A stretch of 64,000 nucleotides of DNA from Vreelandella maris (GTDB lineage Bacteria; Pseudomonadota; Gammaproteobacteria; Pseudomonadales; Halomonadaceae). Both the position numbers and the translations under genes were made by a program. The stretch spans positions 119,572 through 183,571 of the forward strand of contig NZ_JABWCV010000009.1 in assembly GCF_013371085.1 (NCBI RefSeq), read 5' to 3'. This document shows positions 10,616-19,591 of this stretch, piece after piece. Each line of letters begins with the position of its first letter. Within the stretch, counting starts at the first letter, position 1. The notes beneath the pieces were generated by a model. The model worked only from the letters and a program-made list of their open reading frames with translations, was not told the origin of the DNA and searched no databases.

Positions 10616-11437
10616 CTATCCCTTCGCCGCCGAACTAACCGAGGAGTCTGGTCTTGGTTTGACGCTGTTATCACGAATTTCATCGTGGTAATTAGCCACA
10701 AACGAGTTAAGGGTCTCTTCAATGAACGAGGGCAGACGGCGTTTAGTGATCAGTGAGATGCCTTCCAACACCATGTTCATGGTGATTAAGCGCTCTTCGG
10801 TCCGGCGCTCTAACTTCACAGCAATCGGCTTGAACACCAAGTTGGCGAGTAAAATACCGTAGAAGGTGGTCAGTAGTGCCACCGCCATGCGTGGACCAAT
10901 GACCTGCAGGTCGCCAGCATCCATGACTTCCAACATGTTCACCAGCCCCACCAGGGTGCCGATCATGCCAAACGCAGGCGCATAGGTAGCCATGGTGCGA
11001 AATATTTGTGCTTCAGCATGTTCACGCGCTTTCAGGCGGGCAATGCGCCAGCGCAGCATGTCAAAAATTTCATCCTCTTTGGTGTTGGCGATCACCAGTT
11101 GAATGCCAGTGCGTAAAAACGGATTGCGGGTATGTTCTAGCTCGCGCTCAACCGCCCGCACGTCGCCTTTAAACCACAGCCGTGACATATCGACCAGCTC
11201 CCGGATATCGTCACGCATATAGGTGTTTTCGCGCCGGAATACTAGCCCCACCAACCGCACCACACGGAGGACTTCTCTCAGCGGATAGCTGATAAAAGTG
11301 GCCGCCAACGTACCAGTTACCACAATGGCCAGACCCGGCAAATTGATAAAGCTTGAAGGGGACTCTGCGGTCAAAAACAGTACACTGACCAGCAGCAATA
11401 TGCTGGCAAATATGCCTATCAGCGTCGAAGGATTCAT
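10616..11437 (-). CDS. motC: Flagellar stator protein MotC (MotA family)
   Basis: Ion-channel stator subunit, 273 aa, with the MotA/PomA layout: two N-terminal membrane segments, a cytoplasmic loop with charged residues (about 70-140), and two C-terminal segments containing the conserved prolines (YAPAFGMIGTLVGLVNML). The ATG at 11437 is chosen because AAGGAG lies 7 bp upstream; the open frame runs further to 11503, into the end of fliA. Cotranscribed with fliA upstream and motD downstream. Confidence 0.88.
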   Translation of the reverse strand: MNPSTLIGIFASILLLVSVLFLTAESPSSFINLPGLAIVVTGTLAATFISYPLREVLRVVRLVGLVFRRENTYMRDDIRELVDMSRLWFKGDVRAVERELEHTRNPFLRTGIQLVIANTKEDEIFDMLRWRIARLKAREHAEAQIFRTMATYAPAFGMIGTLVGLVNMLEVMDAGDLQVIGPRMAVALLTTFYGILLANLVFKPIAVKLERRTEERLITMNMVLEGISLITKRRLPSFIEETLNSFVANYHDEIRDNSVKPRPDSSVSSAAKG

Positions 11438-11477
11438 CCACGGCTCCTTGCCGGTCACAAGTGAGTAAAAAGAGGTG

Positions 11478-12179
11478 TTATGCCGAGTCGTGTAAACGCG
11501 CACGTAAACGGCTGACGGCCTGACTGTGTAGTTGAGAAACGCGTGATTCCGTTACGCCCAACACAGCCCCTACTTCCTTGAGGTTGAGTTCTTCCTGGTA
11601 ATACAGTGCCATGAGCAGTTTTTCACGCTCTGGCAGTGCGTCAATCGCATCAATCAGCGTTTGCCTCTGCTGGCCATCAAGCAGCTGCTCGAACGGTGAG
11701 TGGCTCAGTTCATTACTGACCGGCTCGCCGCCATCGGCCACCAACTCTTCAAACGGCAGCAATTGGCCACTGTTGGTATCATTGAGGAGCTGCTGATATT
11801 CACTCAACGGCATTTCAAGATGGTGGGCAATTTCGTTCTCTTCCGGTGCTCGCCCTAACTGTTGTTCTAACTGGCGAACGGCATTGTCTACTGCTCGCGC
11901 TGAACGGCGCACACTGCGGGGCAGCCAATCACGGGTGCGCAATTCATCCATCATCGCACCGCGAATTCGTTGGCTAGCAAACGTCGCAAAGGTCGCACCT
12001 TGAGTAGCATCAAAGCGACCGAGCGCTTCCAGCAGCCCTACCATCCCTGCTTGAATAAGGTCATCGAGCTCAATGCTGGCTGGTAAGCGGACCTGAAGCG
12101 TCAAGGCCTGGCGTCGTACCAGTGGCATATATTGCGTCAACAGCTCACTCTGTTTGATCCTACCTTGTGCTGTGTACAT
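11478..12179 (-). CDS. fliA: Flagellar sigma factor FliA (sigma-28)
   Basis: RNA polymerase sigma factor for late flagellar genes, 233 aa. Sigma region 2 (IELDDLIQAGMVGLLEAL, about 36-53), region 3 and the region 4 helix-turn-helix (LNLKEVGAVLGVTESRVSQ) are all visible. It should read the four TAAAG-type promoters upstream of flaG, fliS, flgK and flgM, and be held inactive by FlgM, also encoded in this window. GAGG lies 7 bp before the ATG. It sits between flhE and motC; in enteric bacteria fliA lies elsewhere, next to fliZ. Confidence 0.97.
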   Translation of the reverse strand: MYTAQGRIKQSELLTQYMPLVRRQALTLQVRLPASIELDDLIQAGMVGLLEALGRFDATQGATFATFASQRIRGAMMDELRTRDWLPRSVRRSARAVDNAVRQLEQQLGRAPEENEIAHHLEMPLSEYQQLLNDTNSGQLLPFEELVADGGEPVSNELSHSPFEQLLDGQQRQTLIDAIDALPEREKLLMALYYQEELNLKEVGAVLGVTESRVSQLHSQAVSRLRARLHDSA

Positions 12180-12205
12180 CCTTTCGCCTCGCGGCTATAC
12201 AGCCT

Positions 12206-12634
12206 TCACTGATAGTTCACAATCATTTGCAGCCCCTGCACTCGAACCGGCCGTTGGCCTGGGCGTAAGGCGAAGCGAAAATGCAATGGCTCATCTGCCG
12301 TGCGCCCTGCCAATGCGGTAGTGGACCCGCGCATGCCGGTCAACGCAACGCACTGCTCAGGATGGCACAACCAAGCGTTTAACAGTGCACCGGGAGGATG
12401 GCTGAACTGCCACTGAATACGCTCAAGCTGCTTTGCTCGAAGGTTAACCGCGGCGGGCGGGGAAGCGTTTTGACTAGCGCTTGCCCGATCACTCATCGCC
12501 ACCATCAGCCCAGGAACCTGGGTGCTCCAACTGCCGGTAGCGGCCTGGACACTCGCCGTTAATCCTGCCAGTAACCACCCTGTTAGCAGTAGCGCCACCA
12601 GCAGCAGCGCCCTTCTTAATCGCAAGCTTAGCAT
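12206..12634 (-). CDS. flhE: Flagellar protein FlhE
   Basis: A 142-aa periplasmic protein with a signal peptide (cleavage after SVQA near residue 31), a short-spaced cysteine pair C90/C95, and a C-terminal beta-rich region ending in VNYQ, all in keeping with FlhE. In enteric bacteria FlhE is encoded directly after flhA and is linked to control of proton leakage through the export gate. Here flhF and a small gene separate it from flhA, but the position at the end of the flhBA block supports the assignment, which rests on sequence style and synteny. AAGGTGA precedes the ATG by 6 bp. Confidence 0.7.
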   Translation of the reverse strand: MLSLRLRRALLLVALLLTGWLLAGLTASVQAATGSWSTQVPGLMVAMSDRASASQNASPPAAVNLRAKQLERIQWQFSHPPGALLNAWLCHPEQCVALTGMRGSTTALAGRTADEPLHFRFALRPGQRPVRVQGLQMIVNYQ

Positions 12635-12659
12635 GCTTAGTCACCTTGGCGGAGTATGC

Positions 12660-13238
12660 TCATCGTGCAAGTACCAGTAGTTCCATATTTAAGTAGTATT
12701 CGGCTGCACCACGCAAGTTGTCGAGCAATCCCTGGCGCGGCAAATGCGGTTCATGAAGCGCTAGCAAACGACGCGGCCCACCGCGTTCCTGTAGTTGGCG
12801 CAAGGTGCTGTACATGGCAGCAAAGGCATCGGCATCGCTATTGATCCAGAGTGCCCAACGGCTGTATTGAGCGTGTAACTGAGCAAGGTCAGCAGTATCT
12901 GCCGCCACGATATGCACATCCCAGTCTTCAGGGTCACCGGCCCAGCTTCGACCTAACGTTGACCACTGCCCCAGACGTGCTTTGACTTTGTTTACCTGAG
13001 AGGCACCGCTACCGGGCAGCCCAACCACTATAAGCGGAATTTTGGGCCTGGGGGGCGCGGTCGCCGCAGGCGCTTCGGCTTCTACTGCTGCAGCCGTAGG
13101 TGTTAATAACGATGGGCTCTGTTCTGGTTCTGGCACATGCTCGGCCGCCGCGACATCAACCGCCGCCCCTTCAGCCTGCTGCTGGCGCTGCAGGTTTGCC
13201 CACTTACGCAGCCCTGAGGCTTGATCTTGATCGCTCAC
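12660..13238 (-). CDS. Degenerate FlhG/FleN-like protein, candidate FlhF activator
   Basis: A 192-aa protein in the place where FlhG (FleN) normally follows FlhF. Residues 5-11 read DQASGLR, matching the DQAxxLR helix by which FlhG stimulates the FlhF GTPase. After an Ala/Pro-rich linker (about 25-65), a P-loop-like GLPGSGAS (73-80) has Ala where Walker A needs Lys. The following stretch (ALWINSDADAFAAMYSTLRQL, ending MELLVLAR) loosely resembles the later strands of MinD-type ATPases, but the protein stops about 60-80 residues short of a normal FlhG. The start is GTG, overlapping the flhF stop as GTGA, with AGAGGG upstream. A real ATPase is unlikely. FlhG origin is an inference from motif, position and partial resemblance. 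Confidence 0.65.
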   Translation of the reverse strand: MSDQDQASGLRKWANLQRQQQAEGAAVDVAAAEHVPEPEQSPSLLTPTAAAVEAEAPAATAPPRPKIPLIVVGLPGSGASQVNKVKARLGQWSTLGRSWAGDPEDWDVHIVAADTADLAQLHAQYSRWALWINSDADAFAAMYSTLRQLQERGGPRRLLALHEPHLPRQGLLDNLRGAAEYYLNMELLVLAR

Positions 13239-15439
13239 GTCACACCCTCTCGGCTGACACTGCCCATTTGGCGAATCGCATCGCGGGCCATAAACGCGTA
13301 AACCAGCGCATCAAGCATGCCAGTATCGCGACGCCGACGGCTCGTGCCTAATAAATTGAGCAGGTCGCCGCGCAGCGTCTGCGCCTCTTCATCATCGGCA
13401 ACATCAAGATGCCCGGCGACGGATGCCACGCCGCTGGCCATGAGTAGGCGCACTTCGGCATTAACATCGCCGCTGTCGGCCTCTTTTAACTGCTGCCAAG
13501 CGCGGCGTGTTAATGCCGCTAAGCCATCGCTTTGAAGTTGTGTTAACAGTAGTGAGAGCACCTCGGCTCCCAGCCGAGCAGGGGTAAGCCAGTAGCGGCG
13601 CGCTACCACTTTGGCGCTTTCCGGATCACGCACTTCACCGTACCAAGCAAGCAGGGCATAACCCGTCGCATCCTCTACTTCGGCGTAGGCGGTCCACAGC
13701 TGCACGGATTGACCACGAAAACGAACACCCACTTGGTGCGTCAGCACGCTGTCATTAAACAGCTGACGAATGGACTGGCGCTCGTGGTGAAAGCGTACCC
13801 GATGACTAGGGGATACTTGGCTGACCCAGGTCAAATGCTCGGCTTCCAGCCACGCCAACGCATCGGGCTCGGGTAAGCGCGGCAATAAATGCACCGCGAC
13901 GCCGCTTGATTCCGTCAGCGCGGCTAAGCGCGGCTGCCACCCAGCAGCATGGCGATGCTGTAACCAGGGTAGCGCCAGCCAAGCGCCCTCTGTGTCCAGG
14001 CCAATATCGGGCATTGCCCAGTCGCAGCCGCGCTCATTCCGCCGAGCTGACCAGGCCATACCCAACGTCGTATTCACGGCGGGATAGTGGGCGAGCAATG
14101 CGTCCAAACGCTCTTCCTGCAGGCGGCTCGGGAGTGACGCTAAATCCCAGATCGCTTCTAATTCCGTAAATCCCGTCACGCGTTGGCGCAGCCGCGCCAG
14201 TAACGACGACAAGCGGCGCCCTTGCCCGAGGACATCCCGCGACCAGCGCGGCATCCCCATTGGGGCATCAGCATTTTGTGTCTGCTCGCGCTGCGGCGTT
14301 GCCGTGCTTAGCGCTTGATCCACGAGTGTTTCAGGGGAAGCAATGGCCATATCTTCAGGCACCTGCTGACCATTTGAACCAAACAGCACGCGCATCCCGT
14401 GGCGCATGACAATGTCGAGGACCGGCGCGAGGCGCCCCGCTTCATCCTGTTTAGTAATAATACAGTCGTCTAGCTCTGCCCCTGCAGCACGGGCAGCCTG
14501 ACGATAACGCAGCACGACCTCTTCGAGGGTTTCCGGCTGGCTGGCGGCATTGAGCAACAGCACCAGACGCACGCGCGAGCGCCCCCCTTGCAGGTGGGCA
14601 ATCTGCTCGATCACCCGCTGGTCACGCTGGCTCATGCCTACGGTGTCGATAATCACCCACTGCTTGCCTTGCAAGCGGCCCAGTAAATCGTCGATGGGTT
14701 GCTCGGCATCCAGCGCGTACATGGGGGTGTCCAGCAAACGCGCATAGATGCGTAGCTGCTCATGGGCGCCAATCCGGAAACTGTCCGTCGTTACCAGCGC
14801 CACCGGGCGGGTGCCATGCCGCATCACAAAACGGGCGGCTAGCTTCGCCGTGGTGGTGGTTTTCCCCACCCCCGTCGGCCCTACTAAGGCGACAATGCCG
14901 GTTTGATCGAAAAAACTTGCTTCATCACTCAATACACAGAGTCGCGCCATTAACTGCTGACGCAGCCACTGCAACGGCGCGTCGCTATCACTACTTAACG
15001 CAGCCAACGGTTCAGGTAACCCCGCCAGCAGTTCATCGGCAAGCTCACTGCCAAAGCCAACATTCCAAAGCAGTTGTCGCAGCCGTGCGACCGTGCCCGT
15101 GGGCACTGCCTGGGGTGGCGCGGCGGCATTGGTTGGCTGGCTGTTTGCCAGCAGTGCGCGCATATCCTGCATTTCTTGTAGCAAGCGTTCGCTCATCGCC
15201 TGCATGGGGTCTTGCGCCGGCTGGGCTGGAGCTACCGGTGTTTGGGGAGCAGTCATTTCGGGAGGAGTAGGTTCGGGCGAGGGCTCGAAGTGGTCAATGG
15301 CTTCATCTGCCATGGCCAATATTTCAACGCCCCCTTCGGTACGCCGGTTAGCGACTATCAGGGCATCTTCGCCGAGCGCCTCGCGCACTTGGCGCATCAC
15401 ATCACGACTGTTGGCTCCCACGAAACGTCTAACGCTCAT
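13235..15439 (-). CDS. flhF: Flagellar biosynthesis SRP-type GTPase FlhF, with long C-terminal extension
   Basis: Places flagella at the cell pole in polar flagellates. The 734-aa product has the FlhF B domain (about 1-110), an N domain, and the SRP-type G domain with P-loop GPTGVGKTT at 187-195, DTVG at 265-268 and TKQDEAG at 329-335. The GTPase ends near residue 378, where ordinary FlhF proteins end. About 355 further residues follow that I cannot assign, rich in Trp, Leu and Arg. The ATG at 15439 has AAAGGG upstream. The gene lies about 60 bp downstream of flhA and overlaps the FlhG-like gene by 4 bp. Confidence 0.93.
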   Translation of the reverse strand: MSVRRFVGANSRDVMRQVREALGEDALIVANRRTEGGVEILAMADEAIDHFEPSPEPTPPEMTAPQTPVAPAQPAQDPMQAMSERLLQEMQDMRALLANSQPTNAAAPPQAVPTGTVARLRQLLWNVGFGSELADELLAGLPEPLAALSSDSDAPLQWLRQQLMARLCVLSDEASFFDQTGIVALVGPTGVGKTTTTAKLAARFVMRHGTRPVALVTTDSFRIGAHEQLRIYARLLDTPMYALDAEQPIDDLLGRLQGKQWVIIDTVGMSQRDQRVIEQIAHLQGGRSRVRLVLLLNAASQPETLEEVVLRYRQAARAAGAELDDCIITKQDEAGRLAPVLDIVMRHGMRVLFGSNGQQVPEDMAIASPETLVDQALSTATPQREQTQNADAPMGMPRWSRDVLGQGRRLSSLLARLRQRVTGFTELEAIWDLASLPSRLQEERLDALLAHYPAVNTTLGMAWSARRNERGCDWAMPDIGLDTEGAWLALPWLQHRHAAGWQPRLAALTESSGVAVHLLPRLPEPDALAWLEAEHLTWVSQVSPSHRVRFHHERQSIRQLFNDSVLTHQVGVRFRGQSVQLWTAYAEVEDATGYALLAWYGEVRDPESAKVVARRYWLTPARLGAEVLSLLLTQLQSDGLAALTRRAWQQLKEADSGDVNAEVRLLMASGVASVAGHLDVADDEEAQTLRGDLLNLLGTSRRRRDTGMLDALVYAFMARDAIRQMGSVSREGVT

Positions 15440-15498
15440 GACTTACCCTTTGCCTGTACTGGAAATGGATGACGTTAGCCTACCACGGCATGCGATTA

Positions 15499-17586
15499 TC
15501 AACGCCCGCCTACCAGCGTGGTCACTCTTAATGTGCGGTCATCGGGGATTTCAGCCTGGGACAGCACCGACATATGGCGCAAACGACGGCGTAAAAAGCG
15601 CGATAGCACTGCTCGCAACGAGTGCTGCACCACCAGCACCGGTGGCTCGCCTGAACTTTCATGCCGCTCCAAGGCTTGTTGCGCCTGAGTCATTAGGGTC
15701 TCTGCCAACCCGGGCTCCATCGCACCATTACCGTTCATGGCCTGCACCAGTACCTGTTCCAACTGGGCATCCAGCCCCAGCACATTAAGCGTCTCCTGCC
15801 CGGCAAACCATTGCTGGACAATTGCACGCCCGAGGGAGACGCGTACCAATGCCGTCAGCTCGTTAGGATCTTTTTGCTGCGCGGCATACTCTGCCAACGT
15901 ATCGAGTATCGTCCGCATGTCGCGAATCGAGACATCTTCATCAAGCAGATTTTGCAAAATGCGCTGCAGTACCGTCAATGAAATGGCTTTCGGAATGACT
16001 TCTTCGACCAGCGCCTTTTGATCCTCGCCCATTTTATCCAGCAGCTTCTGTACTTCCTGCCGGCCTAGCATCTCAGGCGAATGACGGTGCAGTAGATGGT
16101 TCAAGTGAGTCGCGATCACCGTGCTGGCATCCACCACGGTGTAGCCGTAGACCTGAGCATGTTCACGCTGATTGCTGTCGATCCAGACAGCGGGTAAGCC
16201 AAAGGCCGGGTCGTGGGTGGGAGTGCCCTGCAGCTCACCTGACACCTGCCCAGGATTGATCGCCAGCCATTTACCCGGCTGCGCCTCAGCACGGCCAATT
16301 TCGGCGCCTTTCATGGAAAGCACATAGGCGTTGGGCGGCAGCTCCAGATTATCGCGGATATGCACGACTGGCGGCAGAAAGCCGACTTCTTGAGCAAACT
16401 TTTTACGCACGCTCTTAATCCGCCCAAGCAGCTCGCCTTTTTGACGCGAATCGACCAGCGGTATTAAGCGATGCCCCACTTCGAGCCCAAGAGTATCGAC
16501 CAGCTGAACATCTTCCCAACTCGCTTCGGGGGTCTCCTGTAAAGGCACCGGCTCAGTGGCAATTTCGTTTTTAACCAGCGCGTGCTCTTTTTGGCGCGTA
16601 ATAAACCACGCCAAACCCGCTAGCAGCGCCGTAAAGAATAGAAATACAAAATTGGGCATGCCGGGCACCATTCCCAGCAGCCCCATTACGACGGCGGCCA
16701 GAATCAGTACCTGGGGATTCACGAATAGTTGGCTGAGCATTTGCTGACCAATGTCTTCATTCGTGTCGGTACTTACCCGAGATACCGTGACACCCGCTGC
16801 GGTCGAGATCACCAGGGCGGGGATTTGTGCCACTAGGCCATCACCAATCGCCAGCAGCATATAGGTCTGGCCAGCAGCGCCAAAGCTCATATCATGCTGC
16901 AGCATACCAATCAGCAGCCCACCGATGATATTGACCACCATAATCACCAGGCCGGCGATGGCATCACCGCGGACAAACTTACTTGCACCGTCCATCGAAC
17001 CAAAGAAGTCAGCCTCTTGTGCAACTTCAGCGCGGCGCTTTTTGGCGTCTTCTTCACCGATTAAGCCAGCGTTAAGGTCGGCATCGATAGCCATCTGCTT
17101 GCCGGGCATCGCATCCAGCGTAAAACGCGCACCGACTTCCGCAATACGGCCAGCACCTTTGGTAATGACCATAAAGTTGATGATCACCAGAATCAGGAAG
17201 ACCACTAGACCCACAGCGAAATTGCCGCCTACCAAGAACGCCCCAAACGCTTCGATTACCTTACCGGCGGACGCACCACCTTGGTGGCCTTCCATTAACA
17301 CGACGCGAGTGGAGGCGACGTTAAGCGATAGGCGCAGCAACGTCGTGAATAGCAACACAGCGGGAAACGCCGCAAAATCCAGCGGCTTCTGCGTAAACAT
17401 GCTGACCATCAACACCATAATGGCCAGCGCAATATTGAAGGTGAAGAGAAGATCGAGCGCGAAAGGGGGCAAGGGCACAATCATCATGCCCAAAATCATC
17501 AGGATGAGCAGCGGCCCGACCAGCAGCTTCATGCGCACATCGCCCATCCAGTCGCGCTTACCTATTAGCTGACTCAAGCCTTTCAT
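15499..17586 (-). CDS. flhA: Flagellar export gate protein FlhA
   Basis: Central export-gate component of the flagellar type III secretion system; couples proton flow to export and docks chaperone-substrate complexes. The 695-aa length is usual. Eight or so membrane segments fill the first 330 residues, with the conserved loop around GEEDAKKRRAEVAQEADFFG, followed by the large cytoplasmic domain. The ATG overlaps the flhB stop (ATGA) and has GAGG upstream, so translation is coupled to flhB. Confidence 0.97.
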   Translation of the reverse strand: MKGLSQLIGKRDWMGDVRMKLLVGPLLILMILGMMIVPLPPFALDLLFTFNIALAIMVLMVSMFTQKPLDFAAFPAVLLFTTLLRLSLNVASTRVVLMEGHQGGASAGKVIEAFGAFLVGGNFAVGLVVFLILVIINFMVITKGAGRIAEVGARFTLDAMPGKQMAIDADLNAGLIGEEDAKKRRAEVAQEADFFGSMDGASKFVRGDAIAGLVIMVVNIIGGLLIGMLQHDMSFGAAGQTYMLLAIGDGLVAQIPALVISTAAGVTVSRVSTDTNEDIGQQMLSQLFVNPQVLILAAVVMGLLGMVPGMPNFVFLFFTALLAGLAWFITRQKEHALVKNEIATEPVPLQETPEASWEDVQLVDTLGLEVGHRLIPLVDSRQKGELLGRIKSVRKKFAQEVGFLPPVVHIRDNLELPPNAYVLSMKGAEIGRAEAQPGKWLAINPGQVSGELQGTPTHDPAFGLPAVWIDSNQREHAQVYGYTVVDASTVIATHLNHLLHRHSPEMLGRQEVQKLLDKMGEDQKALVEEVIPKAISLTVLQRILQNLLDEDVSIRDMRTILDTLAEYAAQQKDPNELTALVRVSLGRAIVQQWFAGQETLNVLGLDAQLEQVLVQAMNGNGAMEPGLAETLMTQAQQALERHESSGEPPVLVVQHSLRAVLSRFLRRRLRHMSVLSQAEIPDDRTLRVTTLVGGR

Positions 17587-18749
17587 GGTTGCGCCTCATT
17601 ACCACCGGCGCTACGCCCGGGGTTTTCCATTTCCGGGGGAACCGGCAGGTTATCAGGGGTTGGGGGCACCTCGCCTCCTTGTTGTGCGACTTGCTTAAGA
17701 CGATAGGCCCAGGCCATTACTTCGGCCACCGCGGTATATAAGTCAGCGGGCACCTCCGCATCTAGGTCTACGTGATGGTACAAGGCACGTGCCAATGGCG
17801 CTGCCTGCAACCGTGGTACACCAGCCTCTTCGCCAATTTCACGAATACGCGCAGCTACCGCATCGGCTCCTTTTGCCACCAGCCGTGGCGCGCCCATGCT
17901 GCCTTCCTGATAAGTCAGTGCTATCGCGTAGTGCGTGGGATTGGTAATGATGACATCGGCCTCGGGTACTTTGCTCATCATCCTGCCCCGCGCCATGGCC
18001 TGTTGCTGCTGGCGAATGCGTGCTTTTACGTGCGGGTCACCTTCCGACTCTTTGTGCTCGCGCTTAACCTCTTCCTGGCTCATGCGCAGCTTCTTGGCAT
18101 TGTCCCAAAGCTGGAACGGGACATCGATCAAAATGACCACGATTAACACCAGCACCATCAGTCCAGCCGCCTGAGCCGCCATGCTTAGAGCGTTGGTAAG
18201 CGCTTGCTGGATAGGTTGATCCATTAGCGCCATAAACTTGCCGATGTTGTAATACAAAAAAGTTGCGGCGACGCCCCCTACCAGAACAGACTTGGCGATA
18301 GCTTTAGCCAACTCAATCAGCGCCTGGGTTGACAATATGCGTTTTACGCCCTTAATCGGATTTAGTTTGGAAAACTTGGGCTGCATCGACTTCCCCGATA
18401 TCAGCCAGCCTCCCATCAGACCTGGGGCCACTAACGCGATAATCACTAACAACAAAAACAGCGGTATCATGGCGAATAGCGTGCGCTGTCCAAGATCCAG
18501 CGCATTGACCAGCATCGGCGTGCTTTCCATTGCTTGGCGACGTTCAAAAAGGAAGGCCTGCTCCATCACTGCACCTAACTGGTCATAGAGCATACCGCCC
18601 ATGCTATAGAGACCAATCACGCCGCCCAACAGAAGTAAGAAAGTGTTTAACTCGCGGGAACGGGCAACTTGACCCTCTTCGCGGGCTTTTTCTTGCCGCC
18701 GGGGGGTGGCCTCTTCGGTCTTTTCCTGGTCGCTATCATTATCTGCCAT
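17583..18749 (-). CDS. flhB: Flagellar export protein FlhB (substrate-specificity switch)
   Basis: Export-gate membrane protein that switches secretion from rod/hook to filament substrates after self-cleavage. The 388-aa product has a basic N-terminus, four membrane segments (about 33-50, 90-112, 150-170, 192-212) and the autocleavage motif NPTH at 270-273. The tail is Pro-rich. A second gene at 33156-33449 resembles only the part beyond this cleavage site. No good Shine-Dalgarno sequence was seen before the ATG. Confidence 0.96.
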   Translation of the reverse strand: MADNDSDQEKTEEATPRRQEKAREEGQVARSRELNTFLLLLGGVIGLYSMGGMLYDQLGAVMEQAFLFERRQAMESTPMLVNALDLGQRTLFAMIPLFLLLVIIALVAPGLMGGWLISGKSMQPKFSKLNPIKGVKRILSTQALIELAKAIAKSVLVGGVAATFLYYNIGKFMALMDQPIQQALTNALSMAAQAAGLMVLVLIVVILIDVPFQLWDNAKKLRMSQEEVKREHKESEGDPHVKARIRQQQQAMARGRMMSKVPEADVIITNPTHYAIALTYQEGSMGAPRLVAKGADAVAARIREIGEEAGVPRLQAAPLARALYHHVDLDAEVPADLYTAVAEVMAWAYRLKQVAQQGGEVPPTPDNLPVPPEMENPGRSAGGNEAQP

Positions 18750-18786
18750 GCGGTCATCCGGCCAGGTAAGGCGAAGCTTATCACGT

Positions 18787-18814
18787 ATTCAGCCGTCCAT
18801 AGGGACGGCTGAAT
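18787..18814. repeat. Perfect 12-bp inverted repeat between cheZ and flhB
   Basis: ATTCAGCCGTCC (18787-18798) and GGACGGCTGAAT (18803-18814) form a perfect 12-bp stem with loop ATAG. No T-tract follows on either strand, so a processing, stabilising or Rho-linked hairpin is as likely as a terminator. It sits at the join of the chemotaxis and export-gate blocks of the leftward run. Confidence 0.65.
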
Positions 18815-18853
18815 GGCGTACTTGCATGCCCGTAGGGCGTTTAATAGCGCGCT

Positions 18854-19549
18854 TTAAAAGCCTAGCTCATCCAATAAGTCGTCAACTTGATCCTGCCCAG
18901 TGACGATATCAGGTGCATTGTCCCTTACTTGCGGCCCATTCAAAAGCTCTTCGTTACGCCGTGCATTGTCGCTTTTCCACTGATCCTCGGCCTTGCGCTG
19001 CATCGTTTCTCGTGCATGGGCGCCCGGCGCGTTTTCGATCAGCACCTGTACCAACTGATGTTCGATCTCTTGGATCACGTCCATCATCTTCTTAATCACT
19101 TGGCCGGTCAGGTCTTGGAAGTCCTGGGCCATCATGATTTCCATCAACTCTTTGTTGGTCGCTGCAGCCATGTCGGGCACGTCACTAAGATAAGTACGTG
19201 TCTCAATGACCAGGGCCTTGGCCTCATCCAACTCTTTGGGCGCTTCAAACCACTCGGCCCAGCGTTTATCCAGGGCACTGGCACGGTCCGCCATCTGATC
19301 TTGTAACGGCTGCGCACGATCAATCGCGTTGAGCGCGCGATCTGCTGCCTGCTCTGTCATGGTAGCGACGTAGTGCAAGCGGTCACGTGCATCCGGAATG
19401 GCTTCTGCCGCTTTCTCAATCTCTTTATCCAGCCCCAGCTCACGCATGTTCTCGCGCAGCATGCGCGTCAATTTGCCAATGCGGTGAATTAGGTCTTCAG
19501 CGGCGTCTTCAGACAGCTGGGCAGAACCGGGCTGCTCATTCTGACTCAT
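18854..19549 (-). CDS. cheZ: Chemotaxis phosphatase CheZ
   Basis: Dephosphorylates CheY-P. The 231-aa protein is a long helical hairpin; the active segment QDLTGQ at 145-150 holds the catalytic Asp and Gln. The C-terminal tail ([12 protein letters not shown]) is the CheY-binding helix, joined by a flexible acidic linker. GGAG precedes the ATG. It lies directly downstream of cheY, as in enteric bacteria. Confidence 0.96.
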   Translation of the reverse strand: MSQNEQPGSAQLSEDAAEDLIHRIGKLTRMLRENMRELGLDKEIEKAAEAIPDARDRLHYVATMTEQAADRALNAIDRAQPLQDQMADRASALDKRWAEWFEAPKELDEAKALVIETRTYLSDVPDMAAATNKELMEIMMAQDFQDLTGQVIKKMMDVIQEIEHQLVQVLIENAPGAHARETMQRKAEDQWKSDNARRNEELLNGPQVRDNAPDIVTGQDQVDDLLDELGF

Positions 19550-19591
19550 TATGTTGTCTCCTCGTTAACCAGGCCCGTAGGCCTAGCCGCT

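Noticed and set aside
15093..15788. 231-codon rightward frame opposite flhF and flhA
   Set aside because: It lies antisense to two well-supported genes, spans their junction, and has a composition typical of shadow frames.
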